Under the pieces are notes generated by a model. It saw only the letters and a list, made by a program, of their open reading frames with translations. It searched no databases and was not told the DNA's origin. Of a stretch of 47,794 bases of DNA, positions 25,021-33,537 are shown piece after piece. Source of the stretch: Chryseobacterium indologenes (GTDB taxonomy: Bacteria > Bacteroidota > Bacteroidia > Flavobacteriales > Weeksellaceae). Within the stretch, counting starts at the first letter, position 1, and every line of letters starts with the position of its first letter. Position numbers and translations under genes: made by a program. The stretch spans positions 1 to 47,794 of the forward strand of contig LAZY01000008.1 of assembly GCA_001013295.1 (NCBI GenBank), given 5' to 3'.

Positions 25021-26070
25021 TTATTTTGCAGAAGGATTTACCATTACAGAAGAATTAGAAACGCTTTTCATAGACTGAGACTGTTTTCCGTCTGAGATGG
25101 TTTCAATCTGTGTCGTTTTTACGTTGATATTCTGGTTGGTGATCCATCCTGTACTTTCATCAAACTTAATACTTCCGTTCTGAACCAGTTCACTGCTTAA
25201 GCTGTGCGTGATCGGTCCCTGATTTTTCTTTTCAGTTTTCTTAGGAATTCCTCCGGTTACAGCAATTTCAGCAGTTCCGTTTCCTAAGCTCTTCAAAACA
25301 TAGTTGGAAGTTACTTTTACGCTTCCACTAGGATCAGCACTTTCAGAAGTCGTCCATTTTTCACCCACTTTTACTCCTTTTTTAGGAATGATCGTAAGGT
25401 TTTTGTGGAATTGGTCTTTCAATACTTTTTCATTGAAAGATTCTTTAAGACTTGCTACTACGCTGGCTTTTTCGTTAGCATCCTTGATCAGGGTACCTAC
25501 AGCATTGGCTACTTTGGTATATACTGCATCAAAACCTTTGATAGAAAGTACATTTCCTTTAGTATCCATCTGCATTTCAAGCTTGTTTCCTGTAAGAGCT
25601 CTGTTTACATTCCAGATCATTTTAAGTTCGTCTTCTTTCGGAATAGGAAGTTTGGTATCTACAACGATTGTTTTTCCCTGTGCAGACTGAGAACTTCTTT
25701 TTGCCACAAGATTAAGGGTCATATCATATACATTTCCCTTAATATCGTTTACGGTGAAGTTCATTTCATCTGTAGATTCGCTGGTTGCAGTCAGAGATTT
25801 CCCCTGAGGGTCCGTCATTGTTTTTACATCTCTCTGATAAGTTGTAAGAGGATAGGTTTTTCCTTTTTCAAGCTTAAAAGACTGTGTAACAACTCCTGCA
25901 GAGTCTCTGATAGCAGGGTTTTCTGCAACTTTTGCCACAGAGTCAGCAGGTACTTCTACTGTAACCGTTTTTCCGGTTTTTGGATCTACCTTTGTTATTT
26001 TTGCGGTTTCTTTTTTACAAGATACAAGAGCTATTGATGATATAAGCGCAAGCGCTGCAATGTTCTTCAT
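25021..26070 (-). CDS. Lipoprotein, DUF6263-like
   Basis: A 349-residue lipoprotein: MKNIAALALISSIALVSCK with lipobox Cys18, followed by a KKETAKITKVDPKTGKTV linker. The mature protein is a repetitive beta-rich domain with KKGVKVGEKWTTSES and GPITHSLSSELVQNGSIKFD, in the style of the DUF6263 family. No catalytic motif is visible. Likely attached to the outer membrane periplasmic face or cell surface. Function unknown; upstream of the DUF4834-like/YfhO genes with a hairpin in between. Confidence 0.75.
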   Translation of the reverse strand: MKNIAALALISSIALVSCKKETAKITKVDPKTGKTVTVEVPADSVAKVAENPAIRDSAGVVTQSFKLEKGKTYPLTTYQRDVKTMTDPQGKSLTATSESTDEMNFTVNDIKGNVYDMTLNLVAKRSSQSAQGKTIVVDTKLPIPKEDELKMIWNVNRALTGNKLEMQMDTKGNVLSIKGFDAVYTKVANAVGTLIKDANEKASVVASLKESFNEKVLKDQFHKNLTIIPKKGVKVGEKWTTSESADPSGSVKVTSNYVLKSLGNGTAEIAVTGGIPKKTEKKNQGPITHSLSSELVQNGSIKFDESTGWITNQNINVKTTQIETISDGKQSQSMKSVSNSSVMVNPSAK

Positions 26071-26233
26071 TTTTTTAATGTTTTTTATTTTAAATTCTAC
26101 TACTTACTTTTTGAGTATTTCTTCTGCGATGTCTGTTTTTTTTCAGAAGATCTGTCAGATGCTGCAGAATTCGTACCAAGAATGAATGATATTCATTTTT
26201 TACGGCTCTGAAATATCTTTCGAAAGTAAATTG

Positions 26234-26983
26234 TTAAAGATTAGGTACTGCTGTCATTTTCTGTCTTACCGCTTCATAAAGAATGGCTCCGCATGCTACA
26301 GAAACGTTAAGAGATTGAGTTTTTCCTTCAATAGGAAGCTTTATTTTTTCATCAGCATGATGCAGTACTTCTTTAGAAATTCCTGTTTCTTCATTTCCCA
26401 TAACAATAGCACATGGTTCTGTGAAGTTGACATCATAGATCAGTTTCTGTGCTTTCTCACTGGCTGCATAAACGGAAATTCCGCTTTGCTGAAGAAAATC
26501 TACCACATGAGCAAGATTGTTGGCCTTACAGATTTTAATATTGTAGATTGCTCCCGCAGAGGTTTTTATAGCATCAGAATTGATGGGAGCTGCTCCTTTT
26601 TCAGGAATGATCACCGCATCAACACCTACACATTCCGCTGTTCTGCAGATCGCTCCGAAGTTTCTTACATCGGTAAGCCTGTCCAGAATCAATAAGAAAG
26701 GTGTTTTTCCTTCTTCGAATAACTGAGGGACAACATCCTCTATTTTATGAAACGGAACATCCGAAATAAAAGCCACCACACCCTGATGGTTTTTTCTCGT
26801 GAAACGGTTCAGCTTTTCAACGGGTACATAATTGGGACGGATTTTATTTTTAGCTAAAATTGCTTTCAGTTCAGCATAAATAGGACCCTGAAGTGCATTT
26901 TGCACAAAGATCTTGTCAATCGTTTTTCCCGCTTCAATTGCTTCAATCACGGGACGCAGCCCGAAAATAAAATCGTCTTTCAT
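26234..26983 (-). CDS. rlmB: 23S rRNA (guanosine-2'-O-)-methyltransferase, TrmH/RlmB family
   Basis: A 249-residue SPOUT methyltransferase taken from the ATG at 26983, where MKDDFIFGLRPVIEAI matches family N-termini; upstream in-frame codons lack this similarity. An N-terminal substrate-binding domain (1-80) precedes the knot: motif 1 DRLTDVRNFGAICRTA (101-116), motif 2 IVMGNEETGIS (193-203), motif 3 IKLPIEGKTQSLNVSVA (214-230). These methylate the 2'-O of an rRNA guanosine, G2251 in E. coli. Confidence 0.92.
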   Translation of the reverse strand: MKDDFIFGLRPVIEAIEAGKTIDKIFVQNALQGPIYAELKAILAKNKIRPNYVPVEKLNRFTRKNHQGVVAFISDVPFHKIEDVVPQLFEEGKTPFLLILDRLTDVRNFGAICRTAECVGVDAVIIPEKGAAPINSDAIKTSAGAIYNIKICKANNLAHVVDFLQQSGISVYAASEKAQKLIYDVNFTEPCAIVMGNEETGISKEVLHHADEKIKLPIEGKTQSLNVSVACGAILYEAVRQKMTAVPNL

Positions 26984-27055
26984 TGAGTTGTTTATTGTAT
27001 TATGTTTAAGGTTTGGGGTCCAGGATTCGTAAGAACGTGTTCCAGTTTTCCGTAT

Positions 27056-27084
27056 CAAGCTTCCAGCCTCCTTTCTTCCCGCTT
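27056..27084. repeat. Dispersed 'CTTCCAGCCTCC' repeat
   Basis: AAGCTTCCAGCCTCCTTTC followed by TTCCCGCTTC resembles the pyrimidine-rich arm at 20740-20766. Sits between the rlmB and DinB-like genes. Confidence 0.5.
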
Positions 27085-27088
27085 CTTG

Positions 27089-27559
27089 TTAGTATTTTTC
27101 TCCTAAAATTGCTCTTTTCTGCGCCATCACATACCCATAGTGAAGGCTTTCATGCATATTGTTGAAGATAATGGCATCCTGGATACTTTTCAGATCCATC
27201 CCGAAACTTGTCGTATAGGGAGTATAGTCAGAAAAGAAATCACTGTCGTAATCTTTCATTAGAATCTTCGAAGTTTCTGTCAGTAAAAACTCAAGGTCTT
27301 CCACTTCAGATTTCTGAACATTCAAATTGGGTAAGGTTCCTTTTTTGTAGGTTTCGATCCAGTATTTATCAATACGGAAAGGGTTACCACTTAGATAATA
27401 ATGCAGAAGCTGCTGTGTGGCAACGGTATGGGCAATATTCCAGTAAATGTTATTATTGAAACCATCGGGAATCAGCAGCAGATCTTCATGAGAAGTGTTC
27501 TGAAGGATGTCTAAAAGGTTTTTTCTTACCTGTCTGTGTGCTTGAAAATGATAATTCAT
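27089..27559 (-). CDS. DinB-family protein
   Basis: A 156-residue four-helix-bundle protein. The likely metal triad is His44 (NIYWNIAHTVA), His136 and His140 (NNMHESLHYGYV), the arrangement of DinB-like proteins. In some lineages these proteins are thiol-S-transferases for bacillithiol or mycothiol. The presence of a YpdA-like gene in the window is compatible with, but does not prove, a bacillithiol role. Expressed from its own promoter. Confidence 0.85.
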   Translation of the reverse strand: MNYHFQAHRQVRKNLLDILQNTSHEDLLLIPDGFNNNIYWNIAHTVATQQLLHYYLSGNPFRIDKYWIETYKKGTLPNLNVQKSEVEDLEFLLTETSKILMKDYDSDFFSDYTPYTTSFGMDLKSIQDAIIFNNMHESLHYGYVMAQKRAILGEKY

Positions 27560-27579
27560 TTTGCAGAATTTTTAATCTC

Positions 27580-27610
27580 CAAAAATAGTTTAATAAACTG
27601 GAAATGACAA
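27580..27610 (-). promoter_or_regulatory. Promoter of the DinB-like gene
   Basis: On the minus strand TTG (27608-27610), 20 bases, TATTTTTG (27580-27587); start codon about 20 bases downstream. Confidence 0.75.
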
Positions 27611-28052
27611 TTTTTTGGCCAAGGGATTGAAGTAAACGTTTTTGAAAGCCTGGAAATACATTATATGATGCCCTTCTTACCTAATAAATTTTATGTTCAT
27701 ATGAGTGTTTTAAGAAAAAAAATCAAGGTTTTGATGGTGGGATGACTGAAAATACAAACTCCAGTTACTTATTCATGCATTCGTGCGAAAAAATAAAGAA
27801 ATTTTAATGCTTTTTTTGAATGAAATTTATGATTAATGATAAGGAGCTGAGAGTAGAATGATCAGACTGCTGAACAATTGATAGGACTAATTGGCTGTGT
27901 ATCTGTTTTTATGGATGAAAAAACAGTCCTAATCCTCCAGAGTATATTGTCAATCCCGGAATATTTAACAAACTTTAACTCAAAAATGGCATTCATTGTG
28001 TTGATTAATGCAAGTATTTATCAGAAATTTACCACTTATTTTAAATCAAGCT
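27611..28052. other. Intergenic region upstream of the Bat operon
   Basis: About 440 bases with no supportable gene. The Bat operon promoter should be here, but I found no full TTG/TAnnTTTG pair. A frame running into the MoxR gene from further upstream has no conserved start. Confidence 0.5.
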
Positions 28053-29057
28053 ATGTCAGAGATATATCAAGCGGAAGATATTCGTCAATTGACGGAAAAA
28101 GTAAAAGAAAAAAACTACTTATTTTCTCTTCTGAGACAGGAAATCAACAAAGTTATCATTGGACAGGAATACATGGTAGACCGCCTTTTGGTAGGACTTT
28201 TAGGGAACGGTCACGTTCTTTTGGAAGGGGTGCCGGGGCTTGCCAAGACCTTAGCGATAAAGACTTTGGCTGATGCCGTTCATGGTGAGTTCTCAAGAAT
28301 TCAGTTTACACCGGATTTGCTTCCTGCAGATGTGGTGGGAACGATGATTTATAATATCAAAGACAATGATTTCTCCATAAAAAAAGGACCTGTATTTGCC
28401 AATTTCGTATTGGCGGATGAGATCAACCGTGCTCCGGCGAAAGTACAGTCGGCGCTTCTGGAGGTGATGCAGGAAAAACAGGTAACCATTGGTGATGAAA
28501 CGATGAAGCTGCCCAAACCATTTCTGGTACTGGCTACTCAGAACCCGATCGATCAGGAAGGTACTTATTTGCTACCGGAAGCACAAAGTGACCGTTTTAT
28601 GCTGAAATGTACCATAGATTATCCTTCTTTTGAAGATGAAAGGCAGGTAATGAGAATGGTTTCCACTTCGCATCAGCCTACTGTGAAGCCTGTGATCTCC
28701 CTTCAGGATATTGTGGATGCCAAAGAATTGATCAATCAGATTTATCTGGATGAAAAAATTGAGAAATATATCCTGGATATGGTATTTGCAACCCGTTATC
28801 CTGACAATTACGGACTTTCTGAACTGAAAAATTATATCAGCTTCGGGGCTTCTCCGAGAGCTTCCATCAACCTTGCGATTGCTTCAAGAGCTTATGCTTT
28901 CTTAAAAGGAAGAGCATTTGTAATCCCTGAGGACGTAAAGGCACTAGCCAAAGATGTTCTGAGACACAGAATGGGCTTAACTTTCGAAGCTGAGGCAGAA
29001 GATATTTCAACAGAAGAGATCATCAATAGAATTTTAGCAAAAATCCAGGCGCCATAA
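28053..29057 (+). CDS. moxR: MoxR-family AAA+ ATPase
   Basis: A 334-residue ATPase from the ATG at 28053 (MSEIYQAEDIRQL); a longer frame starting at 28008 lacks conserved residues. The Walker A segment reads GVPGLAKT, Walker B is FVLADEINRAP, followed by QEGTYLLPEAQSDRFM with the sensor and arginine-finger region. MoxR ATPases act as chaperones for the von Willebrand-domain proteins encoded next to them; first gene of the Bat operon. Confidence 0.94.
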   Translation: MSEIYQAEDIRQLTEKVKEKNYLFSLLRQEINKVIIGQEYMVDRLLVGLLGNGHVLLEGVPGLAKTLAIKTLADAVHGEFSRIQFTPDLLPADVVGTMIYNIKDNDFSIKKGPVFANFVLADEINRAPAKVQSALLEVMQEKQVTIGDETMKLPKPFLVLATQNPIDQEGTYLLPEAQSDRFMLKCTIDYPSFEDERQVMRMVSTSHQPTVKPVISLQDIVDAKELINQIYLDEKIEKYILDMVFATRYPDNYGLSELKNYISFGASPRASINLAIASRAYAFLKGRAFVIPEDVKALAKDVLRHRMGLTFEAEAEDISTEEIINRILAKIQAP

Positions 29058-29515
29058 TGAGTGAGGTTATTGTCAGAGAAGCAGTTCAGGAGGACTGTGC
29101 TTCTATGCTGGATCTGATCAGAGAACTGGCAGAATATGAAAAAGCTTTACATGAAGTCACTGTTACCCTGGATGAATTTACTCAGGATGGTTTTGGTCAA
29201 TCTCCGGTTTGGGGGGCTTTTGTAGCGGAACTTAATGGTGAGATTGTAGGCATATCATTATATTATGACAGATATTCAACCTGGAAGGGGAGAAGGCTGT
29301 ATCTTGAAGATCTGGTAGTGACGGAAAGAATGAGGGGAATGCAGATCGGAAAGAAATTATTTGATGCCACGTTGGAATACGGAAAAATAAATGAGTACAG
29401 CGGTATGGTATTTCAGGTACTGAACTGGAACGAGCCAGCCATCAATTTTTATAAAAAATACAGTCCGAAGTTTGATGATGAATGGTTGAATGTTTCCATT
29501 GAGTTCAAGGGGTAA
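29057..29515 (+). CDS. GNAT-family N-acetyltransferase inside the Bat operon
   Basis: A 152-residue GNAT enzyme. Begins VREAVQEDCASMLDLIRELAEYEKA; the acetyl-CoA region is YLEDLVVTERMRGMQIGKKLFD (R/Q-x-x-G-x-G/A-like), then NEPAINFYKKY near 137. The N-terminus and length resemble diamine/small-molecule acetyltransferases such as SSAT. The ATG overlaps the moxR stop by one base (TAATG), showing translational coupling. Its substrate is unknown; the family is not a core Bat component. Confidence 0.85.
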   Translation: MSEVIVREAVQEDCASMLDLIRELAEYEKALHEVTVTLDEFTQDGFGQSPVWGAFVAELNGEIVGISLYYDRYSTWKGRRLYLEDLVVTERMRGMQIGKKLFDATLEYGKINEYSGMVFQVLNWNEPAINFYKKYSPKFDDEWLNVSIEFKG

Positions 29516-29565
29516 TATTTACATTGAAGGTGATGACAGCTATTAATGAAAATTCACCTAAAATT

Positions 29566-29612
29566 TGAGCCCTGAGCTTTAAACTTTGAACATCAAACAT
29601 TGAACTTTAAAT
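29566..29612. repeat. Dispersed 'CTTTGAAC' repeat array
   Basis: TGAGCCCTGAGCTTTAAACTTTGAAC, then AAACATTGAACTTTAAAT: short repeated CTTTGAAC/ATTGAACTTT words. The GCCCTGA part recurs in the 24979 hairpin. Located between two Bat operon genes. Confidence 0.5.
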
Positions 29613-29625
29613 TAGAAACCCATCT

Positions 29626-30489
29626 ATGCAGATAAAAGATATTGTAAAAAAAGTAAAGCAGATAGAAATCCGTACCCGAAAAAAGACGGAGGCTGCTTTG
29701 ATGGGGCAATATCACAGTGCCTTCAAAGGACAGGGAATGACTTTTTCTGAAGTACGCCCGTATCAGTTTGGTGACGAGATCAGAAGAATCGACTGGAATA
29801 AAACAGCCCGTTTTCGTGAGCCTTTTGTAAAGGTAATGGAAGAGGAAAGGGAGCTGACAATGATGCTTCTGGTAGATATTTCTGCCTCCATGGATTATGG
29901 GACAAAAGTACAGCTGAAAAGAGAATACGTAGCAGAGATTGCTGCCAGCCTAGGATTTTCAGCGGCCGGAAATAATGATAAAGTGGGTTTGATTCTGTTT
30001 GCTGATAAAGTATACAAGGTAATCCCGCCTCAAAAAGGAAGGAAGCATATTCTTTCGATCATCAGTAATATCCTGACAGCAGATTATGTTCCGGCTGAAT
30101 CCAAATTGGATAAAGCACTGGAGTATATGATGGGAATTTTTAAAAGAAAATCTCTTGTCTTTCTGCTTTCAGACTTTGAAGATGAATATGATTCCAAAAT
30201 GTTGAGAGTAGCCTCAAAAAAACATCAGCTGCTGGGGATGAGGGTATATGATGAAAAGGATAATGAAATACCCGATGTAGGATACACCCTTTTGTATGAC
30301 GCAGAAACAGGGAAGCAGATCTGGGCCAATACCTCCAGTGCAAGATGGAGATATACTTTTGCAGAAGCTAAAAAACAGAAACTGAGAATGCTCGAAGAAG
30401 ATTTTGCCAACAGTTCGGCTGGTTTCATGAATATCAACACCGGCTCGGATTATTCAAAATTATTGTATAGTTATTTTCAGAAAAAATAA
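29626..30489 (+). CDS. DUF58 protein of the Bat operon
   Basis: A 287-residue DUF58 protein with an embedded vWA-like fold. Family hallmarks are GMTFSEVRPYQFGDEIRRIDWNKTARFREPFVKV (about 37-70) and a MIDAS-type DISASM near 84. No membrane helix. In Bat operons, DUF58 sits between the MoxR ATPase and the membrane vWA proteins and is thought to be a MoxR client. Confidence 0.93.
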   Translation: MQIKDIVKKVKQIEIRTRKKTEAALMGQYHSAFKGQGMTFSEVRPYQFGDEIRRIDWNKTARFREPFVKVMEEERELTMMLLVDISASMDYGTKVQLKREYVAEIAASLGFSAAGNNDKVGLILFADKVYKVIPPQKGRKHILSIISNILTADYVPAESKLDKALEYMMGIFKRKSLVFLLSDFEDEYDSKMLRVASKKHQLLGMRVYDEKDNEIPDVGYTLLYDAETGKQIWANTSSARWRYTFAEAKKQKLRMLEEDFANSSAGFMNINTGSDYSKLLYSYFQKK

Positions 30490-30548
30490 ATAACATCGGG
30501 GTAGCCCGTATTTAAAAACTTTAGGCCTTAGCCTTTATTATTTTAACA

Positions 30549-31445
30549 TTGAGAAAAATACTTTTAATACTATCTTTTCTGATCTGTGCGAATGCTTTTT
30601 CACAGATACTTTCCTCCAATGTAGAGAAGAAAACGATTGCCTTAGGAGAAATCAACCGTCTGGTGGTTAAGATTGATAATCTTAATGAGCAGCAGGTAAC
30701 TTCTGCACCGAAAAATGAGCTTCTTCCTTTTCATTTTGAAGAAACGAAAGACAGCATCGGGCAGAATTCCAATTCTTATGAAAGGAAAATAGAATTTGCC
30801 GTTTTCGAAGAAGGGAAATTTACCATTCCTGAACTGGAATTTAAGGTAGGAGACAAAATACTTAAAACCATTCCTTACGAGATTGATGTCATCAATACTG
30901 CTCAGAAAGCTGATCAGATCAATGATATTATGAAGAATAAAGAGGTGAAGCTTGTGGCTGAAGATTATTGGGAACTGTATAAACTCTATATTCTGGCAGC
31001 ATTGGCTGGTATAGCTTTAATTATTGCAATTATTATCATCGTAAAATGGGGAAGAAAGGCTAAGAGTTCTCCGGTAGTGGCTACCAATCAGACATTGAAA
31101 GAACTTGATTCTCTTAAAAAGAAAAAATATATTGAAGGCGGTAATTTCCGTTCGTTCTATGTAGAACTGATCGATATTTCCAGAAATTTCATTACCAAAC
31201 AATACCATCTTCCTGCAGATGTGCTTCTTACTGATGACCTTATCGAGGTGATGAAGAAGAACAATACCATCTCACAGGATAATGAAAAAATAGTGGAAGA
31301 TGTTTTCCTGAGGGGAGATCTTGTGAAGTTTGCCAAAACCTTTCCGGATCAGGAAACCATGGAAAGGGACTTTGCCAATATCAGGGATTTTGTAAAAAGA
31401 TCATCCAAAGATTTAGAATTTGAAAACTTGAGGAAGGATGTTTAA
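30549..31445 (+). CDS. BatD-like exported membrane protein (short)
   Basis: A 298-residue protein with signal peptide MRKILLILSFLICANAFS, a beta-rich N-terminal domain reminiscent of the BatD repeat (VEKKTIALGEINRLVVKIDN), one membrane helix near 149-168 (LYILAALAGIALIIAIIIIV) and a cytoplasmic helical tail. The start codon is TTG; no ATG or GTG fits the signal peptide. It overlaps the next gene (batA) by eight bases. The name is by resemblance and position; it could also be described as an uncharacterised Bat-operon component. Confidence 0.78.
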   Translation: MRKILLILSFLICANAFSQILSSNVEKKTIALGEINRLVVKIDNLNEQQVTSAPKNELLPFHFEETKDSIGQNSNSYERKIEFAVFEEGKFTIPELEFKVGDKILKTIPYEIDVINTAQKADQINDIMKNKEVKLVAEDYWELYKLYILAALAGIALIIAIIIIVKWGRKAKSSPVVATNQTLKELDSLKKKKYIEGGNFRSFYVELIDISRNFITKQYHLPADVLLTDDLIEVMKKNNTISQDNEKIVEDVFLRGDLVKFAKTFPDQETMERDFANIRDFVKRSSKDLEFENLRKDV

Positions 31446-32430
31446 TTTTGAATTTTACAGCCCGTGGTTTTTACTGCTTTTTCTTCTGTTTATCCCTCTT
31501 TTCATTAAAGATGCTCGCAAGGGAAAAAGCAAAGGAATAAAAGTTCCTACCATCAAAGATATGGATGACAGCAGTGGAATCCGGGGCGTACTTTTTTTGC
31601 TGAAAATATCAAAGTATATTATTCTTTCTGCTTTGATCATTGCTATGGCCAGGCCGAGAACATTTACGGTTTCGCAGGACAGGGATGATACCAAAGGAGT
31701 GGATATTATGCTTTCAATAGACGTTTCTCTAAGTATGCTTGCGAAAGATTTAAATCCTGACCGGATTACTGCACTGAAAGATATTGCCATAAAATTTGTT
31801 CAGAAACGTCCGAATGACAGGATAGGAGTGGTAGCTTACGCGGCAGAGGCTTTTACCAAAGTTCCGGTGACCTCAGACCATCAGGTTGTGATTGATGAAA
31901 TCAAGAATCTGAATTCTGCAGGGCTTGAACCGGGAACAGCTATTGGAGAGGGACTTTCCGTTGCAGTAAATCATTTGATAAAGAGTAAGGCCAAAAGTAA
32001 AGTGATCATTCTGATGACGGATGGGGTAAGCAATATTCAGAATGCGATTCCTCCTCAGATTGCAGCCGAGCTGGCAAAGAATAACAATATAAAGGTCTAT
32101 TCTATCGGAATAGGAACGAACGGGTATGCCTTAATGCCTACTTCGCAGGATATTTTTGGTGATCTGATCTTTACTGAAACCCAAGTGGCTATTGATGAAG
32201 CTACCTTGAGGGAAATTGCACAGACTACCGGAGGAAAGTATTTCAGAGCGACCTCAAACAGCAGTCTGGAAGAAATATATAACGAGATCAATCAATTGGA
32301 AAAAACTGATGTGAAGGTTTCCAAGCTTTACAATTATGAAGAATATTTCAAGATATTCTTATGGATTGCTTTAGGAATGCTGTTGATAGATGCATTGTTG
32401 AGGTGGGTATTTTATAAAATTTTAAGCTGA
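31438..32430 (+). CDS. batA: BatA, vWA-domain membrane protein
   Basis: A 330-residue protein: N-terminal helices (about 10-25 and 55-75), a von Willebrand A domain with MIDAS DVSLSM near 98, then LMTDGVSN near 188, and a C-terminal helix (about 308-325). Matches aerotolerance protein BatA, which forms complexes with BatB and the MoxR ATPase in the cytoplasmic membrane. Stop and the batB start overlap (TGATG). Confidence 0.93.
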   Translation: MFNFEFYSPWFLLLFLLFIPLFIKDARKGKSKGIKVPTIKDMDDSSGIRGVLFLLKISKYIILSALIIAMARPRTFTVSQDRDDTKGVDIMLSIDVSLSMLAKDLNPDRITALKDIAIKFVQKRPNDRIGVVAYAAEAFTKVPVTSDHQVVIDEIKNLNSAGLEPGTAIGEGLSVAVNHLIKSKAKSKVIILMTDGVSNIQNAIPPQIAAELAKNNNIKVYSIGIGTNGYALMPTSQDIFGDLIFTETQVAIDEATLREIAQTTGGKYFRATSNSSLEEIYNEINQLEKTDVKVSKLYNYEEYFKIFLWIALGMLLIDALLRWVFYKILS

Positions 32431-33437
32431 TGAGTTGGTCTTTAGGAAATTATTGGTATTTGTTTTTACTGTTGCTTCTGCCGCTGTTAGCATTCTTTCT
32501 GATCCGTTTTTTGAAGTGGAGAAACAGAAAAAGAGAAATTTTTGCTGCCAGCCAGTTTCATGACGGTTTATTTGAAAAAAATTCGGGATTTATAAAGCTT
32601 TTTCCTGCATTATATCTGTTGGGAACTCTGTTTCTGATCTTTTCGATCATAGATCTTCTGAATGGTTCGGAAGAGGTGAGGAGTACTCAGAAGCTGAATA
32701 ATGTGATCTTTATGCTGGATGTATCCAATTCGATGAATGCCGAAGATATTGAGCCCAGCCGTCTTGCAGAAGCAAAGAATCTGATGCTGGGGACTATGCA
32801 GAAGATGAAGAATGATAAGGTGGGAATTGTCATATTTGCAGGGCAGGCGATGTCGATTATGCCGTTGACTACAGATTACAATTCAGCGGAGACTTATATT
32901 GGCGGTATTGAAACCAATTCTATTCAGGTTCAGGGAACAGATTTCCTGAAAGGAATGCAGGCTGCTGCCGAGAAATTTAAAAATGTAAGCAAAGGATCAA
33001 GAAAAATCATATTACTGAGTGACGGAGAAGATAATGAAGGAAATGATAATGCAGCGATAAGACTTGCCAATAAAGAAGGAATAAGCATTACTTCTGTGGG
33101 AATCGGTACCGATGAAGGAGCTCCGGTTCCTGAATATTCTTTTGGGCAGCTAATGGGATATAAAACAGATATGAATGGCGGAACGGTGATCTCAAAAAGA
33201 CAAACCGATGCGCTGAAGAAAATGGCGGAATCTACAGGAGGTAGCTATATTGACGGAAATAATATCAATGAAGCCCCTGACAGAATTATTGAGGCGGTGA
33301 ATAAGAAAGGATCTGGGGCAGAAACCCTCGTGAAATCACAGAATGCCAATCACTATTATCAATATTTTCTGGCAGTATCTATTCTGTTTTTCATTATAAT
33401 TTTTATTTTTAATCCCAAAAAAGATTTTAATGTGTAG
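32430..33437 (+). CDS. batB: BatB, vWA-domain membrane protein
   Basis: A 335-residue paralogue of BatA: two N-terminal helices (about 5-25 and 56-72), MIDAS DVSNSM near 94, LLSDGEDNEGND near 191, and a C-terminal helix before a short tail. One-base overlap with batA. Probably forms a heteromer with BatA. Confidence 0.93.
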   Translation: MSWSLGNYWYLFLLLLLPLLAFFLIRFLKWRNRKREIFAASQFHDGLFEKNSGFIKLFPALYLLGTLFLIFSIIDLLNGSEEVRSTQKLNNVIFMLDVSNSMNAEDIEPSRLAEAKNLMLGTMQKMKNDKVGIVIFAGQAMSIMPLTTDYNSAETYIGGIETNSIQVQGTDFLKGMQAAAEKFKNVSKGSRKIILLSDGEDNEGNDNAAIRLANKEGISITSVGIGTDEGAPVPEYSFGQLMGYKTDMNGGTVISKRQTDALKKMAESTGGSYIDGNNINEAPDRIIEAVNKKGSGAETLVKSQNANHYYQYFLAVSILFFIIIFIFNPKKDFNV

Positions 33438-33523
33438 TTTTTCTCCCTTTTATAGAAGAAATTCTACATGTACTTTAACCGAATTTTAACAAATAAAACT
33501 CTGTTTCTTAACATATAAAGGAA

Positions 33524-33531
33524 TAATTTTG
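33524..33531 (+). promoter_or_regulatory. -7 box inside the Bat operon before batC
   Basis: TAATTTTG ends six bases before the batC ATG, so a transcript from it would be almost leaderless. The -33 position is only TTTC-like (16 bases away). It suggests batC-batD can be transcribed separately. Confidence 0.45.
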
Positions 33532-33537
33532 CAAGTG

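Noticed and set aside
25405..26037. 210-codon plus-strand frame rich in Phe, Cys and Ser
   Set aside because: It is antisense to the DUF6263-like lipoprotein and has the composition of a shadow frame.
26984..27058. Upstream extension of rlmB
   Set aside because: The 25 extra residues match no TrmH-family N-terminus and include the dispersed repeat region.
28008..28052. Upstream extension of the MoxR gene
   Set aside because: The first 15 residues are unlike the family; the ATG at 28053 starts the conserved part.
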